DNA from: Sphaerochaeta halotolerans
Lineage (GTDB): Bacteria > Spirochaetota > Spirochaetia > Sphaerochaetales > Sphaerochaetaceae
DNA length: 64,000 nucleotides
Assembly (NCBI RefSeq): GCF_003429665.1
Contig: NZ_QUWK01000005.1
Coordinates: 62,001 to 126,000 of the forward strand
Reading direction: 5' to 3'
Positions 58,320-64,000 of this stretch are shown here, one piece after another. Under the pieces are notes generated by a model, which did no database searches, had not been told where the DNA came from, and saw only the letters and a program-made list of their open reading frames with translations. Each line of letters opens with the position of its first letter. Within the stretch, counting starts at the first letter, position 1. The position numbers were made by a program, and so were the translations under genes.

Positions 58320-58493
58320 ATGACTATTCACGAGCAGATTGTTGCGCAGTATGAGACCTACCTGGCAGAAAACCAGAAGTTCACCGAGAAGGGAGTCAAG
58401 GTATCGGCTGCAAGAGCTCGCAAGGCTCTGGCTGAAATTGCAAAGCTTTCAAAAGAGCGCAGAAAAGAAATTCAGGCAGAGAAAGGCGAATAA
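58320..58493 (+). CDS. Small basic Hc1-like (histone H1-like) protein
   Basis: 57 residues, Lys/Arg/Ala/Glu-rich and fully helical. KFTEKGVKVSAARARKALAE then IAKLSKERRKEIQAEK follows the pattern of Hc1-type bacterial histone-like proteins (the K-G-x-K-x-x-x-x-R-x-R core), although it is shorter and more acidic at the start. It may bind DNA or compact the nucleoid. ATG at 58320 with GGAGG at good spacing. It has its own promoter and terminator, so high, independent expression is likely. Confidence 0.7.
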   Translation: MTIHEQIVAQYETYLAENQKFTEKGVKVSAARARKALAEIAKLSKERRKEIQAEKGE

Positions 58494-58516
58494 TAATACG
58501 TCCTTACTCGTTTTTC

Positions 58517-58547
58517 AGGCGCCCAGACAGGGCGTCTATTTCTTTAT
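58517..58547 (+). terminator. Intrinsic terminator of the Hc1-like gene
   Basis: An 8-bp stem (AGGCGCCC and GGGCGTCT, one G-T pair) with an AGACA loop, followed by ATTTCTTTATT. Confidence 0.78.
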
Positions 58548-58568
58548 TCATAACCAACGGACACAAAA

Positions 58569-58597
58569 TCCCCCTGAACATTCTAGCTTCAGGGGGA
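58569..58597 (-). terminator. Intrinsic terminator of valS
   Basis: A perfect 10-bp stem (TCCCCCTGAA and TTCAGGGGGA) with a nine-base loop. On the minus strand TTTTGTG follows. It lies 28 bases behind the valS stop. Confidence 0.82.
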
Positions 58598-58624
58598 CAT
58601 TGTAGTACTATCTCGGTTTCTCTG

Positions 58625-61279
58625 TTACAGGAAACTCTTGAGCAGGGCCAAGTGTTTCTGCCCTTTCTCAATCTTCTCTTCAAACTCAGCTTCCTTGCCC
58701 TTCTCTTTCTCGACAGCTTCCTCTTTTGCATTCTGGATAAACTTCTCGTTGGAGAGCTTGGCTCTGACCTTGGCGAGGTTCTTGGTATGTTTGTCCAAAT
58801 CACTCTCAAGCCGTGCAATCTCTTTCTCTACATCGATTGCTTCCCTGACAAACACATACATCTCATAGCCAGTACCTGCCACAGGGAATGCCCCACTGAC
58901 ATCAATAGCATCACTGCTGTCCACTTCTATAGAGGAAGCCCCAGCAAAGGTAGCCATCAATGCTTTCTGTTCAGTGAAGAAGTCTGAAGCAAAGAAATCC
59001 TTGTCAAACGTTACTACCACCCTGATCTTTCGCTCAATGGGAATGCCCAACTCAGAACGCATCGCCCGAAGGCCGGTAACAGCTTCTTGCATCCGCTGCA
59101 CAAGCGCAGCCTCCGCTTTATGCTCCCTCTCTTCCTGGAATACTGGATAGGTACTCTCGATCAGCTGGTCATGTACATTGGGAAGCTTCTGGTAAATCTC
59201 CTCACTGATGAAAGAAACAAAGGGGTGCATCAAACGCATCGATTCTGCAAGCAGGTCGAGGAGAATGGTCACCTGTCTCTGTTTTTCCCCAAGATTTTCA
59301 CTATACAAGCCACGTTTGGCACTCTCTACATACCAGTCGCAGAAGTCATTCCAGAAAAAATCATAGACAGCCTGTGCAGCATCATTGAACTTATAGTTCT
59401 CAATGGCCCCCTTGATTGTTACTGTTGCTTCATTGAGCTGATGATATATCCACTTGTCCAGTGTGTTGAACTCAACCTTCGCTATCTCACCCAGCTCGAC
59501 CCCTTCAAGATTCATCAAGAGGAAGCGAGCAGCATTCCAAACCTTGTTGGCAAAACGGCTCCCTAGTTTGAAGGTTTCCATATCGATGAGAATATCCTGC
59601 CCCTGGGTAGCCATATATGCAAGCGTGAATTTCATTGCATCAGCACCATACTGGGAGACGACATCCAATGGATCGATACCATTGCCGAGGCTCTTGCTCA
59701 TTTTCCTTCCCTGCTTGTCACGTACCAAGCCGGTAATATAGATGTCCTTGAACGGGACCTCACCAAGGAATTCCAAGGAAGCCATGATCATACGACTCAC
59801 CCAGAAGAAAATAATATCATACCCGGTAACCAAGGTACTGGTTGGGAAGAACTGCTTCAGGTCAGCAGTTTTCTCAGGCCAACCAAGAGTACTGAATGGC
59901 CAAAGCCATGAGCTGAACCAAGTATCGAGTACATCGCTCTCCTGAATGAGATTCGTGGAACCACACTTGGGACAGGAAGTGGGATCATCACGGCTTACAA
60001 TAATTTCATTACAATCCTGACACTCCCAAACCGGGATGCGGTGCCCCCACCAGAGCTGGCGGCTTATACACCAGTCATGGATGTTCTCCAGCCAGTGGGT
60101 GTAAGTATGTTCCCAACGCTTGGGATAGAAAACTATCTCTTCATCCTTCCAAGCCTGCAAAGCCTTCTTTGCCATTCCTTCCATTCTTACAAACCATTGC
60201 TTGGAAAGGTATGGCTCGATTACTGTATGGCAACGATAACAGTGGCCAACATCATGGTTGTGCACAACTTCCTTGACCAGATACCCTTGCTCCTTGAGAT
60301 CTTCAACCACCACGGAGCGGGCATCGACTGCACTCATACCCCGGTACTTTTCAGGGCAGTTTTCGTTGAGCGTACCATCAGGATTGAGTACATTGACCTT
60401 CTCCAGATTATGCCGAATACCACATTGCCAGTCATTCGGATCATGCGCAGGGGTTATCTTCACCATGCCGGTGCCAAACCCCATTTCTACAAAACTATCT
60501 GCAATGATGGGAATCTTCTTATCAGTAAGGGGAAGATCAACCAACTTGCCAACAAGATGGGTATAGCGTTCATCATCGGGATGTACTGCAATCGCCACAT
60601 CGCCGAACATCGTCTCCGGTCTTGTGGTCGCAACAGTACTGTAGCCGCTTCCATCACTATAGGGATATCGCACGTCATAGAGAAAACCACTAACCTCTTG
60701 GTATTCAACCTCATCATCAGCAAGGGCTGTACCACAGTGGGGGCAGTAATTGACCAGGTACTCACCTTTGTAGATCAAGCCACGCTCGTACAACGTGACA
60801 AAGCTTTCCCGTACAGCCTGACTCAGTCCTTCATCCATTGTGAAGCGTTCATGGTCCCAATCACAACTGCAACCAATCTTCTTCAATTGGTCTGTGATAA
60901 TGCCATGGTGCTTCTCTTTCACCTTCCAGGTTCTCTCCAAAAACTTATCGCGGCCTAAATCCTGGCGACGTAATCCTTCTTTCGCAAGCTGTCGTTCCAC
61001 CACGTTCTGGGTTGCGATGCCTGCATGGTCAGTACCGGGAACCCAGAGGGTTGTTCTTCCACTCATCCGGTAGTAACGGGTAAGGATATCCTGGAGGGAG
61101 TTGTTCAAGGCATGTCCCATATGCAATATCCCCGTAACATTAGGGGGAGGCATGACGATAGTAAACGGAGGTTCTTTGCCTTGTACGGGTTTGAACTTCC
61201 CTTCTTCCAACCATTGCTGGTAAATTCGATCCTCAAACTGTTTGGGATCATAGGCCTTTGGTAACTCAACAGCCTTCAC
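58625..61279 (-). CDS. valS: Valyl-tRNA synthetase
   Basis: 884-residue class I synthetase. The HIGH-type motif is in NVTGILHMGHALNNSLQDIL, the KMSKS loop in GRKMSKSLGNGIDPLDVV. An editing domain lies between (DVRYPYSDGSGYSTVATTRP). A zinc-type site CPHCGTAL and CQDCNEI with CPKCG is present. The C-terminal coiled-coil arm (VEKEIARLESDLDKHTKNLA) binds tRNA. The start is a GTG at 61279 with AGGAGG six bases upstream; the frame extends to 61363 without support. A terminator follows. No T-box leader was seen. Confidence 0.95.
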   Translation of the reverse strand: MKAVELPKAYDPKQFEDRIYQQWLEEGKFKPVQGKEPPFTIVMPPPNVTGILHMGHALNNSLQDILTRYYRMSGRTTLWVPGTDHAGIATQNVVERQLAKEGLRRQDLGRDKFLERTWKVKEKHHGIITDQLKKIGCSCDWDHERFTMDEGLSQAVRESFVTLYERGLIYKGEYLVNYCPHCGTALADDEVEYQEVSGFLYDVRYPYSDGSGYSTVATTRPETMFGDVAIAVHPDDERYTHLVGKLVDLPLTDKKIPIIADSFVEMGFGTGMVKITPAHDPNDWQCGIRHNLEKVNVLNPDGTLNENCPEKYRGMSAVDARSVVVEDLKEQGYLVKEVVHNHDVGHCYRCHTVIEPYLSKQWFVRMEGMAKKALQAWKDEEIVFYPKRWEHTYTHWLENIHDWCISRQLWWGHRIPVWECQDCNEIIVSRDDPTSCPKCGSTNLIQESDVLDTWFSSWLWPFSTLGWPEKTADLKQFFPTSTLVTGYDIIFFWVSRMIMASLEFLGEVPFKDIYITGLVRDKQGRKMSKSLGNGIDPLDVVSQYGADAMKFTLAYMATQGQDILIDMETFKLGSRFANKVWNAARFLLMNLEGVELGEIAKVEFNTLDKWIYHQLNEATVTIKGAIENYKFNDAAQAVYDFFWNDFCDWYVESAKRGLYSENLGEKQRQVTILLDLLAESMRLMHPFVSFISEEIYQKLPNVHDQLIESTYPVFQEEREHKAEAALVQRMQEAVTGLRAMRSELGIPIERKIRVVVTFDKDFFASDFFTEQKALMATFAGASSIEVDSSDAIDVSGAFPVAGTGYEMYVFVREAIDVEKEIARLESDLDKHTKNLAKVRAKLSNEKFIQNAKEEAVEKEKGKEAEFEEKIEKGQKHLALLKSFL

Positions 61280-61331
61280 AATATGCCTCCTACAGGGGAA
61301 ATGAGTCTCCCCATAGTACCAAAATAGGAAA

Positions 61332-61355
61332 GGCTCTACAAGTGAATGTAGAGCC
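61332..61355 (-). terminator. Intrinsic terminator of the anti-sigma gene
   Basis: An 8-bp stem (GGCTCTAC and GTAGAGCC) with an eight-base loop. On the minus strand TTTCCTATTTT follows. It separates the sigma/anti-sigma operon from valS. Confidence 0.75.
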
Positions 61356-61381
61356 TTCGGCATGCGAACAAAAATAGACTG

Positions 61382-61918
61382 TTATTCGAGAGGAGTAACC
61401 GCCTTCACCTCCAGCTTAACTGCATATCCCATTGCATCAAGATGCTGGACAATTTGTTCCAGACTGAACATATCAAGGGAAGGCTGTTGCACTTCTGTTA
61501 CTTGTCGTATATGGGCACTATCAATTTGGGATGCAACTCCAGGAAGGATTTCCTGTCCCTGCTGGGAGTTGTTCCCAAAGAGAACAAAAGCTCCGATAAA
61601 GACCACGACAAATGCTGCCGCAGAGGTAATCAAGGCAGGAACAAGCCTGACCTGGATTTTCTTTCGAAAAATGTGCATTTTCTTATTGGAAGAGGAAAAA
61701 CGGTTTTTTTCAAAATATTGGAGCACACGTTCCTGCCGAACAGAAATTTCTGAATCCGGCAGTACAGCATCGGCAACTTTCTGGTGAAGGGCGCGAAGCT
61801 GCTCGAGCCTTTGACGACATGCATTGCAATAACCCAGGTGTTCTTGGACCTGCGTTCTCCAAGGCTCCTGTAATTCGCCATCAAGATAGGTATTCAACAA
61901 TTCGTCATCGACACACAT
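61382..61918 (-). CDS. Anti-sigma factor with zinc-finger (ZAS) domain
   Basis: 178 residues. The N-terminal anti-sigma domain has the HxxxCxxC site His27, Cys31 and Cys34 in EHLGYCNACRQRLEQL. A membrane helix follows at about 92-113 (LVPALITSAAAFVVVFIGAF), and a small extracytoplasmic part ends the protein. This is the standard single-pass partner of ECF sigma factors; it holds the sigma inactive until an envelope signal releases it. It starts five bases after the sigma gene. Confidence 0.87.
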   Translation of the reverse strand: MCVDDELLNTYLDGELQEPWRTQVQEHLGYCNACRQRLEQLRALHQKVADAVLPDSEISVRQERVLQYFEKNRFSSSNKKMHIFRKKIQVRLVPALITSAAAFVVVFIGAFVLFGNNSQQGQEILPGVASQIDSAHIRQVTEVQQPSLDMFSLEQIVQHLDAMGYAVKLEVKAVTPLE

Positions 61919-61923
61919 TCACA

Positions 61924-62442
61924 TCACTCCTGGCTGAGAATCGACTCAAGCATCTTTCGTGCCCGATAGACTCGTACCTTCACGTTACTTTCAGAAATAT
62001 GCAACACCTGTGCGATCTGCTTGTAGTCCATATCGGTGTACTCTTTCATCACAATGACTAGGCGAAACTTTTCCGGCAGCTGATCGATTGCTTCCTGAAC
62101 AAGTTTCCTGGTCTCCTTCTCCATCAATACCTGAGATCCATCGGAATGGTTTGCCCCGGTGGCTGGATATTTTTTCAATTTATCCACCATGCTCATCTCA
62201 CGGGCTTTCCGCTTCACTTGATTGATGGCAAGATTTTTCGAAACCCTAATCAACCAATACTTGGCATCATTGAGGGTAGCGAACTCCATACCTTTGTCAA
62301 AGAACCGGATGAAAGCTTCCTGACAAATCTCCTCAGCAAGATCCTGATTATTGGTAACGTGATAAACAACACGCATCAGTATCGGGAATACCTGCTCATA
62401 TACTTGCCGAAAGGCTCGCTCATCGTTGCTTTGTATTTCCAT
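61924..62442 (-). CDS. ECF-type RNA polymerase sigma factor
   Basis: 172 residues with sigma-70 regions 2 and 4. Region 2 has NQDLAEEICQEAFIRFFDKG and WLIRVSKNLAINQVKRKARE; region 4 has DQLPEKFRLVIVMKEYTDMD and YKQIAQVLHISESNVKVRVY. It would direct polymerase to envelope-stress-type promoters. The partner anti-sigma factor follows directly. It lies 27 bases behind cysS in the same direction, so some transcription may come from cysS. Its own operator and target promoters were not identified. Confidence 0.9.
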   Translation of the reverse strand: MEIQSNDERAFRQVYEQVFPILMRVVYHVTNNQDLAEEICQEAFIRFFDKGMEFATLNDAKYWLIRVSKNLAINQVKRKAREMSMVDKLKKYPATGANHSDGSQVLMEKETRKLVQEAIDQLPEKFRLVIVMKEYTDMDYKQIAQVLHISESNVKVRVYRARKMLESILSQE

Positions 62443-62469
62443 AACGTTAACAACTCACCAGTAACCAAG

Positions 62470-63885
62470 TTACATCTTTTTTTCCAAAGAACTTCCCGTT
62501 GGGGTGTCTTTGACACGGTAGCCCATTGCATCCAACTCGGAACGCAACCTGTCTGCAAGCTGCCAGTTCTTTTCCTTTTTAGCTTGCAGTCGCTTCTCGA
62601 GTAGTGCGAGTGCCTCGGATGGGAAATCTTCTCTCTCCGGAAGCTCAACAGATGCGAAACCCAGACCAAACACCTGATCAAAGAACATGATGAGGGTGTA
62701 CCGCTCATCACAGTCCAACGCTTCATCCTTCAACACCCCCCAAAGGTCAGCAAGCCCCCTTGGACTTCCCAGGTCATGTTGCACATGTTCAAGGAATGTC
62801 GCTTGGTATTGCAGAGCTTTCTCACTCGTCAAAGGAACCTTCTTGGCACCCTCTCTCAGCAGACTTTGGATACGATCCTGTACATTCTTACGGGCCTTAC
62901 GAGCAGTATCAAGCGCTTCAAAGCTGAACTTCAACTGGCTACGGTAATGGCCTCCCAAACAGTAGTAACGGTAATCCATTGCATCGTAGCCTTTGCGCTT
63001 CAGTAAATCAAGGGTAAGGAACTCCCCTTTGCTCTTGCTCATCTTCCCCGTCTCATCAAGGAGAAATTCACCATGCATCCAATACTTTACCCACGGCTTG
63101 CCGGTGGCTGCTTCACTTTGAGCAATCTCATTGGTATGGTGAACAGGGATTGCATCTATTCCACCACAATGGATGTCAAAGGACTCTCCAAGATAGTGCA
63201 TACTCATTGCCGAACACTCAATATGCCAGCCGGGGAATCCCTTTCCCCATGGGGAGTCCCACATCATTGCTTGCTCCCCATGCTTGCTCTTGGTGAACCA
63301 GAGCACAAAGTCCTTGGGATTCTTCTTGTTGTCGTCACTGCTTACATCATCACGGACAGCAGTCTTGAGTGAATCAAGATCCAATCGAGCCAGTTTGCCA
63401 TAGTCGGGTATTGAGTCAATACTGAAGTAGACATTGCCGCCGCTGACATAGGTATGGCCTTTTTCCTCCAGCCTCTTGATCAGATCAATCATCTGTTGAA
63501 TGTGGTCGGTTGCCTTGCAGACCACATTGGGTCGAATCATATGCAAATCGTCATAATCCCTGAAAAATGCATCTGTATAGAACTGAGCAATATCCCAGAC
63601 ACTTTTATGACTCTGGTTTGCCATCTTCTCGATTTTGTCCTCGCCCTCATCCCCATCTCCGGTCAAGTGCCCGACATCGGTGATGTTCATGACATGGTTT
63701 ACCTTGAAACCAGAAATCAGCAACGTTCTTTTGAGGAGATCTTCAAACAGAAAAGTCCTCAGATTCCCGATATGTGCATAATTATATACAGTAGGCCCAC
63801 AGGAGTAGAGGCCTACCTCCTTATCGTGTAGTGGTTCAAATGCTTCCAAACTACGACTCATGGTATTATAGAGAAAGACAGGCAT
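62470..63885 (-). CDS. cysS: Cysteinyl-tRNA synthetase
   Basis: 471-residue class I synthetase. Zinc ligand Cys28 and the HIGH-type motif are in YSCGPTVYNYAHIGN. Further sites are GWHIECSAM with the second zinc-site Cys, HHTNEIAQSEAATG, and the KMSKS loop GKMSKSKGEFLTL. The helical C-terminal tRNA-binding domain ends the protein. The start at 63885 has AAAGGAG; the frame runs on to 63984 without support. The region from there to the window end shows no gene. Confidence 0.95.
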   Translation of the reverse strand: MPVFLYNTMSRSLEAFEPLHDKEVGLYSCGPTVYNYAHIGNLRTFLFEDLLKRTLLISGFKVNHVMNITDVGHLTGDGDEGEDKIEKMANQSHKSVWDIAQFYTDAFFRDYDDLHMIRPNVVCKATDHIQQMIDLIKRLEEKGHTYVSGGNVYFSIDSIPDYGKLARLDLDSLKTAVRDDVSSDDNKKNPKDFVLWFTKSKHGEQAMMWDSPWGKGFPGWHIECSAMSMHYLGESFDIHCGGIDAIPVHHTNEIAQSEAATGKPWVKYWMHGEFLLDETGKMSKSKGEFLTLDLLKRKGYDAMDYRYYCLGGHYRSQLKFSFEALDTARKARKNVQDRIQSLLREGAKKVPLTSEKALQYQATFLEHVQHDLGSPRGLADLWGVLKDEALDCDERYTLIMFFDQVFGLGFASVELPEREDFPSEALALLEKRLQAKKEKNWQLADRLRSELDAMGYRVKDTPTGSSLEKKM

Positions 63886-64000
63886 TGAGAGCTCCTTTAG
63901 GTTGCCCACCCCAAAAAAAGGGGGTAAGATGTCTCCATGGCTACCAATGTAAGCAATCGTGTTGAAAAAATCAACCTTGATCACCTACTCATAGAGAATC

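Noticed and set aside
60041-60958. 305-codon plus-strand frame opposite valS
   Set aside because: Antisense to the catalytic and editing domains of valS; no ribosome binding site and no recognisable domain.
61280-61381. T-box leader before valS
   Set aside because: The only hairpin there (61332-61355) has its T run on the minus strand directly behind the anti-sigma gene and fits that gene's terminator. No T-box AGGGTGG-like sequence was seen.

Overview
The window is chromosomal DNA of moderate GC content, most likely from a free-living, anaerobic, sugar-fermenting spirochaete close to Sphaerochaeta. This assignment rests on gene content and style: ETF-linked and sugar-acid catabolism, a 710-residue RecJ, a short Hc1-like basic protein, FecR-like/beta-barrel envelope proteins, and no respiratory genes. 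It is inference, because no rRNA or other marker was available to compare. About 62 intact protein genes, several decayed gene fragments and one short dispersed repeat family are visible. I saw no tRNA, rRNA, CRISPR array or complete insertion sequence.

Layout, left part. From 0 to 6 kb: yjbQ with a brnT-brnA toxin-antitoxin pair lodged at its 3' end, a membrane-anchored protein, a GNAT acetyltransferase, a Sua5/TsaC enzyme with a long N-terminal extension, a decayed flavodoxin, repeat copy 1 and a CoA-disulfide-reductase-like flavoprotein. From 6 to 16 kb: a small secreted protein behind an OmpR-type two-component system, an SDR, an MFS transporter overlapping a menA-like prenyltransferase tail to tail, a cysteine-rich Gfo/Idh oxidoreductase, two gene relics, repeat copy 2 and a zinc-less MDR dehydrogenase.

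From 15.6 to 23.4 kb lies the most interesting block. An RpiR repressor is divergent from an AGPS-like FAD oxidase, EtfB, EtfA, an SDR, an FGGY sugar kinase and an MFS transporter. The gene set matches, from memory, the poorly understood E. coli ygcU-ygcR-ygcQ-ygcW-ygcE cluster. It would oxidise an imported polyol or sugar, pass electrons to ETF, and phosphorylate the product. From 23.4 to 32 kb: a diguanylate cyclase, TolC and esterase relics, a CDF-like protein with an altered metal site, two envelope proteins, and a second sugar-acid locus. That locus holds a KdgT-type permease and a LarA-type nickel-pincer racemase facing a PdxA2-like dehydrogenase and a DUF1537 four-carbon acid kinase.

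From 32 to 64 kb most genes are housekeeping: HD phosphohydrolase, ttcA, two large envelope proteins, mutL, a lipoprotein, an acyltransferase, a DHOD-like enzyme, a serA-serC-lrp operon, repeat copy 3, rpsU, recJ, recO, a DUF4105 protein, a LemA-like protein, arcC, a queuosine-precursor transporter, lon with a 9-N9-9 inverted repeat in front of it, a U32 protein, a glycosyltransferase, an Hc1-like protein, valS, and a cysS-ECF sigma-anti-sigma operon. Start sites were moved from the longest frame wherever a Shine-Dalgarno sequence or family length supported a shorter protein. Several starts are GTG (16585, 48995, 55050, 61279).
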